A stretch of DNA of 42,751 nucleotides from Bacteroidota bacterium (GTDB taxonomy: Bacteria > Bacteroidota > Bacteroidia > Bacteroidales > UBA5342): positions 1 through 42,751 of the forward strand of contig QKHT01000315.1 in NCBI GenBank assembly GCA_003249935.1, read 5' to 3'. Position 1 is the stretch's first letter, and every line of letters begins with the position of its first letter. Below are positions 9,842-18,848 of the stretch, piece after piece. The translations under genes were made by a program, and so were the position numbers. The notes beneath the pieces were generated by a model. The model ran no database searches and had not been told where the DNA came from. It worked only from the letters and a program-made list of their open reading frames with translations.

Positions 9842-10132
9842 ATGGTCAAACATATTGTATTATTCAGGCTAAACACCGAGGAGAATGCTGCAGATTTACT
9901 TTCTTCGTTTAAGCAACGATTAGAATCACTGCCTGCAACAGTGCCCGGGCTCATAAGCATAGAAGTAGGGATTAATGGCAATGCAAACGAAAAATTCAGT
10001 TTCGGTCTCACCTCAACGCATACCGATTGGGAGGCATTACAGGGATATGCCACACACCCCGACCATCTGGCCGTGGCGGTTGACATTCGTAAGGTGGTTA
10101 CCGAAAGGGCTTGTATCGACTACGAATGCTAA
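9842..10132 (+). CDS. Dabb (stress-responsive A/B barrel) domain protein
   Basis: This 96-aa protein begins MVKHIVLFRLN and has the typical Dabb layout: the first strand KHIVLFRL, a helix with SFKQRLESLPATVPGL, then SIEVGINGN, and the conserved tail of the HTDWEALQGYATHPDH type. Dabb proteins are small dimeric alpha/beta barrels, and most are functionally uncharacterised. The start at 9842 matches the family N-terminus; in-frame ATGs at 9785 and 9803 would add residues outside the domain. It diverges from the histidine kinase and ends at a bidirectional terminator. Confidence 0.85.
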   Translation: MVKHIVLFRLNTEENAADLLSSFKQRLESLPATVPGLISIEVGINGNANEKFSFGLTSTHTDWEALQGYATHPDHLAVAVDIRKVVTERACIDYEC

Positions 10133-10133
10133 C

Positions 10134-10170
10134 AAAAAAAGGCGGACACGATGTAAAGTGTCCGCCTTTT
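10134..10170. terminator. Bidirectional terminator between convergent genes
   Basis: GGCGGACAC (10141-10149) and GTGTCCGCC (10158-10166) form a perfect 9-bp stem, with A-tract before and T-tract after, so it can serve both the Dabb gene (+) and the OmpP1-like gene (-). Confidence 0.9.
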
Positions 10171-10185
10171 TAAATTTCGTAATTA

Positions 10186-11754
10186 TCAGAACCGTAATCC
10201 CAGAGTAACTACAAATGAGTTAAGCTTATGATTGCCTTTGGCTTCGTTTATAACCCTATTCGATGCCGCATCGGCATATGAATAAATTAAATTGCTTTTA
10301 TCGAATTTAGTTTGCGAAAAAGCAGCATCCACATAAAATGTTGCAGAGCGATACCCGGCACCAAACGAATAGGTTGTTTCGTCGAACCAACGGTCTACAC
10401 CAATTGTTTTTGAGTAAGCAGACATTGGCGACTGAACCAGGTTAGCACCTGCCCGTAAGGCAAAATTAGCATCGAGACGATACTCGCCACCCAAACGAAC
10501 ATTTATCGTATTGCGATAAAAGTTTTTGATATCCTGATTCTCATATTGAAATTCAGATGAGCCAAAATCCTTATTGCGTAACTCCATCGACTTATACCAT
10601 ACATTCTCTATGTCGGCACTTAGTATTCCGCTCTGACCGGCAATATAGGCCACACTAAAAGTCTGTTTACCCGGTGCAATAACCGAATAATCGAAATGAC
10701 CTTCGGGCGAGAGCACCTCGCCAACGACTGACTTAAAAGTATTGTATTCTTTCGCTTGGGCATTATACACATAGGCATTAACATTGCTATAAATATCAGC
10801 CGTATAGGTTTCGGTCACTGATAAAATAGTGGGTGTTTTAACCGAATAACCAACGCGAAGATTATCCAATATTCTGGCAATACCCCCAAAAGTGGCACTT
10901 ACACCAGTACCTGTTGTTTTCAGGTTATCGTAATAAGTAAAATCGCCTTCCGATGCATTTTCAAATCCACCATTATTCGGGTTATAAATCTGATATGTAG
11001 GATTTGTATTCAGAAATACTTCATCGTGAGTTATTTTTCTTCGATAGTACAAATCCTGAATATTTAACGACGCGCCCAAATAGTACTTCGAATCAATATT
11101 GCCGGAAACAGACATATTCCATTCATTCAAGTACCCTTTTTCTTCGTAGGTTCTTGTCTGCAATGTTTTGGTATCACCAAACAAAATTGGTTCATAACCG
11201 CCATTCCCGGTTTCGTTTAATAAGTAACTGTTGTAACCAATCGAACCCGCATTAAAATCGCCCTTAACACCATTATTATTGGCATTATACGACATAAAAT
11301 CGATGTATGAATTACCAAGACCATTCAACGGTCCGCTAATTTTTTCGTTGTTATCGAAATTACGCAGGTTAGTAAATCCTATGGCAAAATTCAGACCCGA
11401 AAATTTCGAGGCCTCGTCTTTAAACATATTCACTACCAACCCAAACTGGTTCATATTTAACGAAATATTATTATCAACACCCAAACCACCTAGGTAATTC
11501 GTTTCCACATTTCCAAAATTAAGACTTGGCGTTAGCGACAATTCCGATCCACGATAAACGCCCAGACCACCGGGATTAATAGCTATTGCAGAAAAATCGC
11601 CACCTAATGCACCAAATGCGCCACCCATCGAAATCGAACGTGCAGTGCCTGTATAACGACTCAATGAATAATTTAAAGCATCGGCGGCACCTTGTGCATT
11701 TAACCACTGTGAACCAACAGCAAGTATGACCGACAAAATTATTTTCGTTTTCAT
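10186..11754 (-). CDS. OmpP1/FadL-like outer-membrane beta-barrel protein
   Basis: This 522-aa protein starts at 11754 (MKTKIILSVILAVGSQ) with a signal peptide ending near LNAQ. The N-terminal segment SISMGGAFGALGGDFSAIAINPGGLG resembles the OmpP1/FadL/TodX and PorV-type barrels, where it forms the plug-like region. The remainder alternates in the way expected of beta strands, with Asn/Tyr-rich loops, and the C-terminus LNSFVVTLGLRF ends on a terminal aromatic as outer-membrane barrels do. Hydrophobic-substrate transport is known for FadL itself, but the substrate here is unknown. It lies 47 bp downstream of the Tyr/Gly-rich secreted protein and is probably cotranscribed. An extended start at 11793 is possible but would place residues before the signal peptide. 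Confidence 0.85.
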   Translation of the reverse strand: MKTKIILSVILAVGSQWLNAQGAADALNYSLSRYTGTARSISMGGAFGALGGDFSAIAINPGGLGVYRGSELSLTPSLNFGNVETNYLGGLGVDNNISLNMNQFGLVVNMFKDEASKFSGLNFAIGFTNLRNFDNNEKISGPLNGLGNSYIDFMSYNANNNGVKGDFNAGSIGYNSYLLNETGNGGYEPILFGDTKTLQTRTYEEKGYLNEWNMSVSGNIDSKYYLGASLNIQDLYYRRKITHDEVFLNTNPTYQIYNPNNGGFENASEGDFTYYDNLKTTGTGVSATFGGIARILDNLRVGYSVKTPTILSVTETYTADIYSNVNAYVYNAQAKEYNTFKSVVGEVLSPEGHFDYSVIAPGKQTFSVAYIAGQSGILSADIENVWYKSMELRNKDFGSSEFQYENQDIKNFYRNTINVRLGGEYRLDANFALRAGANLVQSPMSAYSKTIGVDRWFDETTYSFGAGYRSATFYVDAAFSQTKFDKSNLIYSYADAASNRVINEAKGNHKLNSFVVTLGLRF

Positions 11755-11801
11755 GACTTTAATTTTTAACAATTGACAGAACAAATTAAACACACCACAT
11801 T

Positions 11802-13391
11802 TTATCGTCTACCACCACTACTCGATGGACGCGAACTTGAACCACCACCCGATGAAGAGCCTCCGTAAGAACCCGAAGAAGAGGGACGACTACTACCCGA
11901 ATACGAACCACCGGAAGAGGACCCTGATGAATTGTAAGAAGGCGACGAAGAGGGCGCAGGTGTATATGTAGGTCTGGAAGATGAACCGTTACTACCGCTG
12001 CTGCTTGTACCGGGGGTGTAAGTAGAGCGTGAACTGGGTTGTGGTACATAAGCTGGTCGCGACGACGAACTTCCACTATTGTATTGTGGCGTAGCCGAAC
12101 TATTGCTCCCGGAGGTTGCGGGGGCATTGTAGGCAGGACGTGAGTTGGATTGCGGACGACTAAACCGGGGGGTTGGATTGTTGTAAGAACCGCCTGTTGA
12201 ACCGGGAGAACCGCTACTTACTCTACTGCTGCTGCCTGTAGAAACCGATGGGCGTATAGTGCCGGCAGCAGGCCTAATGGTTGCACCCGGATTATAGGAC
12301 CTTGCTGAAGAACGAACCGTTTCACTGCCAGAATTAACCGAAGAACCCATACCTGGACGTGCATTACTAAAATTACCGGAACTTACAGCTTGCCGCGTAC
12401 CCGAACTTGTACCTGTTGAAGCAGGACGAGCCGAAGAACTTACGGCAACTCTTCCAACCGATGGACGTGCATTGCTGCCGGCAGCAGACATCGAAGGCCG
12501 TGCCGATGCGTTATATTGCACGCCTCTGTTAGATGCGCCATAAGCACTTGGTCGCGAATTAGTACCAAAATCACCACTTTCGCGACGACCATAATACCTG
12601 TCGCGAGTAGTATAGGTTCCACCACCACCATGATAGTAATAATTATCGTAGTAATAAGGCGAATAGCCATAATATGAACCACCAAAACCTATACCCCAAT
12701 GGCCGTAATTATAGCCATAACCATAGCCAAAACCATAGTAAGGCGTGTAAAACGGATCGTAACCCCAGCCATAATATCCATAATAACGCGGATACCCAAA
12801 GCCACCATAATATCCAAAAGGATAGTTCCAGCTATAGTCCCAGTAATAACGGTTGGACCATGTAGGCGTAACCCAGGCATAAAATCCATCGGAATACACA
12901 TTCCAGTCATTGTTATTCATGTAATACACATCGTAATAACCCGGATCGCCAACGAAAATTGCACCTCGTACGCCATGGTAACGCCGAAGTCTTTCGGCAT
13001 ATTCAAAATCCTCGCGACTCCCATTAAACCCATTCAGGTATTCGCCCTGCTGATCGTTAAGATATACCACGGTATCTACCTCGCGAAGTTGGTTATTGTC
13101 AATTACCGACATATAACTATTTGTAATTGCGTCATAATCTATCCCCTTTGTGGCCCTTTCGTATTCATCTACATTATTACGGGCCTGAGATTCTAATACC
13201 TGATATTCGCGACGTTCTGTTTGCGTTGCAGCCGGCACTTCTGAAACAGGTTTCTGTTTCTTTACCGCTTTTCCTTCATCCCCTTTTTTATAGTAAATAT
13301 CATCAATCAGGGAGGTTGAAATATCCTGTGCACCGATTCCGGCTATAATCAGCGACCAAAAAGCGATTGTTGTTAAAATGTGAGTTTTCAT
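11802..13391 (-). CDS. Secreted Tyr/Gly-rich protein with Ser-rich disordered C-terminus
   Basis: This is a 529-aa exported protein of unknown function. The start at 13391 (MKTHILTTIAFWSLI) is fixed by GGGAGGAA seven bases upstream, an unusually good Shine-Dalgarno for this genome; the signal peptide ends at IGAQ. After an ordered charged segment (about residues 22-160) comes a stretch of about 110 residues dominated by Tyr, Gly, Phe and Trp (about 165-275). It is followed by about 250 residues rich in Ser, Arg, Pro, Gly and Thr with recurring SSSRPxY and ARP units, ending GGSSSRPSSSGGRR. Such composition suggests an intrinsically disordered, possibly adhesive or matrix protein; this is inference. 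It is followed by the OmpP1-like gene. Confidence 0.8.
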   Translation of the reverse strand: MKTHILTTIAFWSLIIAGIGAQDISTSLIDDIYYKKGDEGKAVKKQKPVSEVPAATQTERREYQVLESQARNNVDEYERATKGIDYDAITNSYMSVIDNNQLREVDTVVYLNDQQGEYLNGFNGSREDFEYAERLRRYHGVRGAIFVGDPGYYDVYYMNNNDWNVYSDGFYAWVTPTWSNRYYWDYSWNYPFGYYGGFGYPRYYGYYGWGYDPFYTPYYGFGYGYGYNYGHWGIGFGGSYYGYSPYYYDNYYYHGGGGTYTTRDRYYGRRESGDFGTNSRPSAYGASNRGVQYNASARPSMSAAGSNARPSVGRVAVSSSARPASTGTSSGTRQAVSSGNFSNARPGMGSSVNSGSETVRSSARSYNPGATIRPAAGTIRPSVSTGSSSRVSSGSPGSTGGSYNNPTPRFSRPQSNSRPAYNAPATSGSNSSATPQYNSGSSSSRPAYVPQPSSRSTYTPGTSSSGSNGSSSRPTYTPAPSSSPSYNSSGSSSGGSYSGSSRPSSSGSYGGSSSGGGSSSRPSSSGGRR

Positions 13392-13450
13392 TACTATTCC
13401 TCCCAATATTATATTTACTTGATAAAAAGCAATTTTTATGCCACGTTTAG

Positions 13451-14566
13451 TTAATTGTATTTGATCTCAACTTTTTTTGTAGGATTCATTTCATTATTAC
13501 GACGCTCGGTTTGTTCTATTACCTTTTGAGCCAATTCGGCAAAAGCCATACCGGTAACCGATTCGGGATTAAGCGCAACCGGACTTCCGGTATCGCCACC
13601 TTCGCAGATACTTTGTACCAAAGGAATATGACCTAAAAACGGCAATCCAAGTGATGCCGCCAAAGCCTCACATCCGCCTTTACCAAAAATATAGTATTTA
13701 TTATCAGGCAATTCGGCAGGGGTGAACCAAGCCATATTTTCGATTAAGCCCAAAACCGGAACATTTATTTTATCACCGGTAAACATACTAATACCTTTTC
13801 GGGCATCGGACAATGCCACTTCCTGCGGCGTACTTACAATTACCACGCCTGTAATTGGTATGGTTTGAACCAATGTGAGATGAATATCGGATGTACCCGG
13901 TGGCATATCGATTACAAAATAATCGAGTTCGCCCCAGGCCGCTTCGGTAATAAGTTGTTTAAGCGCACCAGTGGCCATAGCACCGCGCCACACCAACGCA
14001 TCGTTTTTATCCACAAAAAAACCGATAGAGAGTATCTTAATTCCAAATTTTTCGACCGGAATCACGCCTTTAATACCATCTACATCGCCCACAACAGGTC
14101 GTGCGCCTTCGAGACCAAACATTAATGGTGCCGATGGGCCATATATATCGGCATCAAGAAACCCGACTTTGTAACCCTCCATGGCAAGAGATACGGCCAA
14201 ATTACTTGCTACCGTAGATTTTCCCACACCACCTTTACCCGAAGCTACTGCAATAATATTTTTTACTTTTGGCAGAACCGCACGCTCGGGTTTTGGAGCC
14301 TGTTCTTTAACCTTTATCGCAATATTGCCTTTAATGTCAATATCTTTAGCAACATACGTAAGAATAGCTGTTTCGCAGGCTTTTACCAACGAATTACGAA
14401 ATGCATCGTTTGGTTTGTCGAACAACAACGAAAAGCTCACTTTACGACCATCGATTTTCATATCGTCGTAAACCATACCATTCGTAACTACGTCTTTGCC
14501 ATTTCCGGGATACTTTACCTTTCGCAGAGCATCTAAAATAAGATTCGGATATAATTCTTGTGACAT
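13451..14566 (-). CDS. mrp: Mrp/ApbC-family P-loop ATPase (iron-sulfur carrier family)
   Basis: This 371-aa Mrp/NBP35-type P-loop NTPase works in the cytoplasm; the family assembles and transfers Fe-S clusters. An N-terminal MIP18/DUF59 domain (about residues 4-85) is followed by a deviant Walker A, ASGKGGVGKST (109-118 plus Thr), a switch-like FLDADIYGPSAP, and YFVIDMPPGTSD. The segment after IENMAWF, where classical Mrp proteins carry a CxxC pair for the bridging cluster, reads TPAELPDNKYY and contains no cysteine. The start codon follows the MGMT-like gene by 16 bp, indicating one operon with trmB and gldH upstream. Confidence 0.92.
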   Translation of the reverse strand: MSQELYPNLILDALRKVKYPGNGKDVVTNGMVYDDMKIDGRKVSFSLLFDKPNDAFRNSLVKACETAILTYVAKDIDIKGNIAIKVKEQAPKPERAVLPKVKNIIAVASGKGGVGKSTVASNLAVSLAMEGYKVGFLDADIYGPSAPLMFGLEGARPVVGDVDGIKGVIPVEKFGIKILSIGFFVDKNDALVWRGAMATGALKQLITEAAWGELDYFVIDMPPGTSDIHLTLVQTIPITGVVIVSTPQEVALSDARKGISMFTGDKINVPVLGLIENMAWFTPAELPDNKYYIFGKGGCEALAASLGLPFLGHIPLVQSICEGGDTGSPVALNPESVTGMAFAELAQKVIEQTERRNNEMNPTKKVEIKYN

Positions 14567-14582
14567 ATAATATTCGTTTTAA

Positions 14583-14912
14583 TTACAATTCCAGTTCAGT
14601 CAACGGATTCCAGAACAGGTGTTCAAAATCCACAATTTTATCATCTATTACAACAATGCCTTCTTCTTCCAAGAGTTTCTGCATTGGTGCTACCGCCGGA
14701 AAATGGTGTTTTCCTGTCAGCATTCCATTTCGGTTTACCACCCTGTGAGCAGGCACTGCCGGATGCACGCCATGGGCCGCATTCATGGCCCACCCTACAA
14801 AGCGGGCACCACCGCCTACGCCTAAACTTTTAGCGATTGCGCCATACGAAGTTACTCTACCGTATGGTATTAATCTAACAATATCGTATATGGCATTGTA
14901 TATCTGGTTCAT
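14583..14912 (-). CDS. MGMT-family alkyltransferase-like protein lacking the acceptor cysteine
   Basis: This 109-aa protein consists only of the DNA-binding C-terminal domain of O6-alkylguanine-DNA alkyltransferases. It shows PYGRVTSYGAIAK, the arginine-finger region GARFVGWAMNAA (Arg37), and PAHRVVNRNG. In true alkyltransferases the last motif is PCHRV, with Cys accepting the alkyl group; here Ala55 replaces it. Alkyltransferase-like (ATL) proteins of other bacteria and yeast, usually with Trp here, bind O6-alkylguanine and hand lesions to nucleotide excision repair, so that role is inferred. The gene starts 2 bp after trmB and lies 16 bp before mrp. Confidence 0.88.
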   Translation of the reverse strand: MNQIYNAIYDIVRLIPYGRVTSYGAIAKSLGVGGGARFVGWAMNAAHGVHPAVPAHRVVNRNGMLTGKHHFPAVAPMQKLLEEEGIVVIDDKIVDFEHLFWNPLTELEL

Positions 14913-14914
14913 TA

Positions 14915-15670
14915 CTAAACACCAGAGCTCTTTTCGCTCCTTTTATCGCGATGATAGCTTCGATATTCGTCAAACGGTATTTCGATTTCGGGTTCAGAAA
15001 GGGCTTTTGCTTGCGGAATAAATGCAATATATTTAATTGTAATGCCCCTTGAGAGCCATTGTTGTTCGTAGTGCGTTTTTACATTCAGAATATCATCCAA
15101 ATCCGTTTGTGCATAAATATCGTCAAATTGAGTAACAATTTCAAACCCATTATGTTTTACCATTTCGCAGGTATAAGTATACATAAACAGGCTATCGGTT
15201 TTAAGATGCACCACACCACCCGGCTTTAGCACTGCGGTGTACTTTTCGATAAAATTAGTAGCGGTAAGCCTGTTACGAAGTTTTTTCATTTGCGGATCGG
15301 GGAATGTAATCCAAATTTCGCTCACTTCGCCGGGGGCAAAAAAACGATCAAGCCATTCGATTTGTGTACGTAAAAAGCCGGCATTATTTAGCCCTTCGGC
15401 AAAAGCCTCTTTTGCACCTTTCCACATTCGGGCACCTTTAATATCGATACCAATATAGTTTACATGCTTTTCCCTTCGTGCCAGTCCAACGGTATATTCT
15501 CCCTTACCACAGCCTAATTCGAGTACAATCGGATGATCGTTTTTAAAAAAGCCGGCATTCCATTTTCCTTTGCCTTCAAACTTTTCGGTTTTCAACCGGC
15601 TCAACGGATACTCAATTACATTTGGCAATTGAGCCATTTCAGCAAACTTCTCTAATTTCCCTTTTCCCAC
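14915..15670 (-). CDS. trmB: tRNA (guanine-N7-)-methyltransferase
   Basis: TrmB methylates G46 of tRNAs using S-adenosylmethionine. The SAM-binding motif VLELGCGKGEY lies near residues 49-59, then IGIDIKGARMWKGA and the family signature WITFPDPQMKKLRNRLT; the C-terminus contains the conserved TDLDD-type segment (AQTDLDDILNVKTHYE). The start is taken as GTG at 15670, giving MGKGKLEKFAEM, which matches the family N-terminus and begins 11 bases past the gldH stop. The ATG at 15715 gives 266 aa but adds 15 atypical residues and overlaps gldH by 35 bp. Confidence 0.92.
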   Translation of the reverse strand: MGKGKLEKFAEMAQLPNVIEYPLSRLKTEKFEGKGKWNAGFFKNDHPIVLELGCGKGEYTVGLARREKHVNYIGIDIKGARMWKGAKEAFAEGLNNAGFLRTQIEWLDRFFAPGEVSEIWITFPDPQMKKLRNRLTATNFIEKYTAVLKPGGVVHLKTDSLFMYTYTCEMVKHNGFEIVTQFDDIYAQTDLDDILNVKTHYEQQWLSRGITIKYIAFIPQAKALSEPEIEIPFDEYRSYHRDKRSEKSSGV

Positions 15671-15680
15671 CTGATTTCTA

Positions 15681-16160
15681 CTATTTTTTGCCCGAAAAGA
15701 CAATATATAACCCAATATTACTAATACCTGTCAACAACGAATCGCGCATTCCCTGCTCAATTCTGAACACATAATTTCCCTTACGCGAAAACCTGACAAA
15801 ACTCCGGTATTTGGCCATAGATGTGTATAGCCCACTACTGCCACTGCCCAACCAGCGACCTTCATTATTGGCCAAAAAATATTCAAAAGTATCGCGATGA
15901 CTTTTCCCGTCGGGCCCGTTTAAATCGGCAAATAGCCATAGATTACGGTACTTATAGGCCGAACTGTTTCGCACACCAATCGACAAATCGTAATAGTTTA
16001 CGGTATCTGTAACCGGAACTGTAAAGCTAATACCCGAACCTTCGTGCCAGCCCTTTGCATCAATTGGATACCACTGATCGTATAATGATGGCGAGGAACA
16101 ACCGGCATGAATGAGTAAAAACGCGATAAAAACCAGACCCAAAGATCTAATTGGCTTCAT
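15681..16160 (-). CDS. gldH: Gliding motility lipoprotein GldH
   Basis: GldH is a Bacteroidota lipoprotein needed for gliding motility in Flavobacterium and associated with the T9SS/gliding machinery. The start at 16160 (MKPIRSLG) is followed by a hydrophobic segment and lipobox IHAGC, so the mature protein is lipid-anchored through Cys. The body has YDQWYPIDAKGW and the NLWLFADLNGPDGKSHRDTFEYFLA segment typical of GldH, with LGSGSSGLY and a beta-rich end. ATGs at 16181 and 16175 are alternatives. The chosen start overlaps the end of the ricT-like gene, indicating translational coupling. It is consistent with the T9SS substrates found elsewhere in the window. Confidence 0.88.
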   Translation of the reverse strand: MKPIRSLGLVFIAFLLIHAGCSSPSLYDQWYPIDAKGWHEGSGISFTVPVTDTVNYYDLSIGVRNSSAYKYRNLWLFADLNGPDGKSHRDTFEYFLANNEGRWLGSGSSGLYTSMAKYRSFVRFSRKGNYVFRIEQGMRDSLLTGISNIGLYIVFSGKK

Positions 16161-17514
16161 TGTTTTGCGGTTCATTCCCATTTTTATTTTTTGGACTAAA
16201 ATTTAATCTTCTTTTTCCTTCTGAATTGTTAGGCGCAGGATTTTGATTTACCTGTCCGCCCGGTTTTGCTTCGCGTCGTTGGTTGTTGTGCCGCAGATTA
16301 TTGTTACGTTGACCCGCAGGTGCTCCGGCATTATTCTGCATTTGAGGTTTTTCGTTTGAACCACGTTCGTTGCCACCCCGGTCATTTCCACCACGTTGGT
16401 TAGCCACTTTGCGGTTTTTATTCTTGTTGTTAGGTCTGTTGCGTTTATCGAACCTTGTTAAATCATCCTGACCGACCACGTTCTCATAAGTCATTTCGGG
16501 CACCACTACCGGCGCAGGCATTACATCCTCGAGTTTGAATGGACGAATCCCCTTACGGTTCATTGCCTGAATTTCGCGTACCTTATCGGCATGGATACTG
16601 ACTAAGTTTTCGGATGTTCCCGGACGTGTTACATACGTAATCATTTCGCGAAACACATCGGTTTTGGAGTGGTAGTAAGTAAATTTTTCGGTATAGAGCG
16701 GTACCGAGCGATCGGGCAAATTATTTTGTGCTTCGGCGTAGGCATCTATTTCGTAATTCATACAGCATTTAAGTTTTGCACACATCCCGGCCAATTTTTG
16801 CGGATTGAGCGACAACTCCTGATACCTTGCCGAGGTAGTGCTTACCGAAACAAAACGCGTCATCCACGATGCACAACAGAGCTCGCGTCCACATGGGCCA
16901 ATGCCCCCAATCCGACCAGCTTCCTGTCGGGCACCAATTTGTCTCATTTCAATTCTCACCTTAAACTCATCGGCTAACACTTTAATTAAGGTACGGAAGT
17001 CGACCCTGTCTTCGGCTATATAATAAAAAATGGCCTTATTTCCATCGCCCTGAAATTCCACATCACCAATTTTCATATCCAAACGGAGATCTGCGGCAAT
17101 TTCGCGGCTACGAATCATCGTTGCATGTTCACGGGACTTTGCCTGTTCCCACTTTTCCACATCAACCTGTTTGGCTTTTCGGTAAACCCTACGAAATTCG
17201 TAACGCGAAGGATCGATATTATTTTTACGAATCTGTTTCCAAACTAATTCTCCGGTGAGTGTTACCACACCAATATCGTGTCCGGGACTCGATTCTACTG
17301 CAACCACATCGCCTTTTTCTATTTTTAGAAAATTTGAATTTACAAAGTAAGCTTTTCGTGTATTTTTAAACTGAACCTCAACTAAATCGGTTGTAATAGC
17401 TGCGTCGCCCAAATCATAAAGCCAATCGGTAACATTAAGCTTAAGCGAATCGGTACGAAGTGTAATACCTGCGTTGGGATCGATATATGGGGCGTTTATT
17501 TTATCGTCTTCCAT
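16147..17514 (-). CDS. ricT: PSP1-domain protein (RicT-like) with cysteine cluster and basic tail
   Basis: This 455-aa cytoplasmic protein has a PSP1 domain spanning about residues 40-255. RicT (YaaT) of Bacillus belongs to an Fe-S complex that promotes RNA maturation. Six cysteines lie in two groups, Cys208, 213 and 214 (GPCGRELCC) and Cys245, 250 and 251 (CAKLKCC), in the arrangement that binds an Fe-S cluster in the family. The last ~110 residues are low complexity, rich in Asn, Arg, Gly and Gln with RGG-like units, and are likely a disordered RNA-binding tail. It lies 58 bp after holB and overlaps gldH, a linkage common in Bacteroidota. Confidence 0.85.
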   Translation of the reverse strand: MEDDKINAPYIDPNAGITLRTDSLKLNVTDWLYDLGDAAITTDLVEVQFKNTRKAYFVNSNFLKIEKGDVVAVESSPGHDIGVVTLTGELVWKQIRKNNIDPSRYEFRRVYRKAKQVDVEKWEQAKSREHATMIRSREIAADLRLDMKIGDVEFQGDGNKAIFYYIAEDRVDFRTLIKVLADEFKVRIEMRQIGARQEAGRIGGIGPCGRELCCASWMTRFVSVSTTSARYQELSLNPQKLAGMCAKLKCCMNYEIDAYAEAQNNLPDRSVPLYTEKFTYYHSKTDVFREMITYVTRPGTSENLVSIHADKVREIQAMNRKGIRPFKLEDVMPAPVVVPEMTYENVVGQDDLTRFDKRNRPNNKNKNRKVANQRGGNDRGGNERGSNEKPQMQNNAGAPAGQRNNNLRHNNQRREAKPGGQVNQNPAPNNSEGKRRLNFSPKNKNGNEPQNNEAN

Positions 17515-17572
17515 TATAATACTGTATATATAGCTTTTAATCTAAAATTTGACACACAAAGGTAGTTTTTAG

Positions 17573-18697
17573 TTAAGACTTTAACAACATGATGACTTTT
17601 ACCGCCAAATCGAAAAACACAAATCGGCCGTTTACATTTTGTTCAATATGTTTAATTGCCAGATCTATTTCGTTGTTAAATGATTCGATGTTGTGTTCGC
17701 GCACAAAATTTTTGATTTTTGCCGCCAATTCATTTTCTTCGGGAGTGAGATAGTTTAGTTGTGATACGCCAAAATTAAGGATAAAACTTTCGCGAATTAA
17801 CCGTCCAAAAAATGAAAGAAAATGCTTTTGTCGTTCCCGTCCGAGTGTTGTCATACCATCGGCCCATTTCCTCATTTCCAAAATATTACGCTGATATGAA
17901 GCGTTGAGCAAATTGCGGAGAATAGCCACATTTTGTATATTCTGATCGGCCAGTTCAACCATTTCACGTGCTTTTAACCAGTTACCACCAGCAATATGAG
18001 CAATATCTGTGGCACGTTGAATTTCTATCCCATAATTTTTCTGCAACGACTGAACCATGTCCACAGATTCGATGGCAGGCACAACCACGGCCTGACAGCG
18101 CGACAAAATGGTTGTTATAATTGCATCCGGATCTTCCGAAATTAAAATAAAACAGGTTTTTTCGGGTGGATCTTCAATCAGTTTAAGCAATTTATTTGCA
18201 CACCCTACATGCATACGTTCGGGCAGATACATCACCATAAACTTATAAGGTGCCTCGTAAGATTTAAAACCAAGTTTGTGCGAAATATTGTCGGCTTCCT
18301 CGGTATAAATCATAAGTTGCTTGTTTTCTATGTCCAGATAGGAGAGCCAACGTTCGAACGATTCGTACGGAAAATCGACAAGCATTTTTCGCCACTTTTC
18401 CAACGAATCGTCGCTGACTGCCTTTTTACCTCCGGCCGGCTTAACCACCGGAAAAGAAAAATGTAAGTCGGGATGCTGTAACTTACTTATTTTAACACAC
18501 GAACTACATTTACCACACCCTTCGCCATTTTGTGGCGTTTTACAATACAATAATCGGACAAAGGCAAGGGCAAGAGCAAGTTTTCCAACACCTTCGGGAC
18601 CGGCAAAAAGCTGAGCATGCGGCACCCGGTTTTCGAGTGCCATACGTATCAATCGTTCTTTTACAGCGTGTTGTCCGATAATATCTTTAAAATACAT
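17573..18697 (-). CDS. holB: DNA polymerase III subunit delta'
   Basis: Delta' is a clamp-loader subunit, part of the cytoplasmic replisome. The 374-aa protein starts MYFKDIIGQHAVKERLIRM and has the P-loop GPEGVGKLALAL near residue 33, a zinc-binding cysteine group (CGKCSSC), and LLKLIEDPPEKTCFILISEDPDAIITTILSRCQ, including the SRC motif that supplies an arginine finger. The C-terminal region is helical and less conserved. Length and layout fit delta' rather than DnaX. It is the first gene of the minus-strand series that continues with ricT, gldH and trmB. Confidence 0.9.
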   Translation of the reverse strand: MYFKDIIGQHAVKERLIRMALENRVPHAQLFAGPEGVGKLALALAFVRLLYCKTPQNGEGCGKCSSCVKISKLQHPDLHFSFPVVKPAGGKKAVSDDSLEKWRKMLVDFPYESFERWLSYLDIENKQLMIYTEEADNISHKLGFKSYEAPYKFMVMYLPERMHVGCANKLLKLIEDPPEKTCFILISEDPDAIITTILSRCQAVVVPAIESVDMVQSLQKNYGIEIQRATDIAHIAGGNWLKAREMVELADQNIQNVAILRNLLNASYQRNILEMRKWADGMTTLGRERQKHFLSFFGRLIRESFILNFGVSQLNYLTPEENELAAKIKNFVREHNIESFNNEIDLAIKHIEQNVNGRFVFFDLAVKVIMLLKS

Positions 18698-18789
18698 AGC
18701 TTCAAATACATTTTGGCAATTAGCACTTTAAAAATTGCCTTTTGTTCATTCGTAAAGATAGTAAATATGATTAAAATGCGAGTGAACCA

Positions 18790-18826
18790 CAAAAAAAAGA
18801 GACAGGAAAACTCCTGCCTCTGTTTT
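18790..18826 (-). terminator. Terminator of the PiT-type transporter
   Basis: On the minus strand AGAGGCAGGA (18821-18812) pairs with TCCTGTCTCT (18807-18798), with one G-U pair, followed by at least eight T. It lies 28 bp beyond the stop codon. Confidence 0.88.
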
Positions 18827-18848
18827 TTATGACGTTTCTTTCTTAGTA

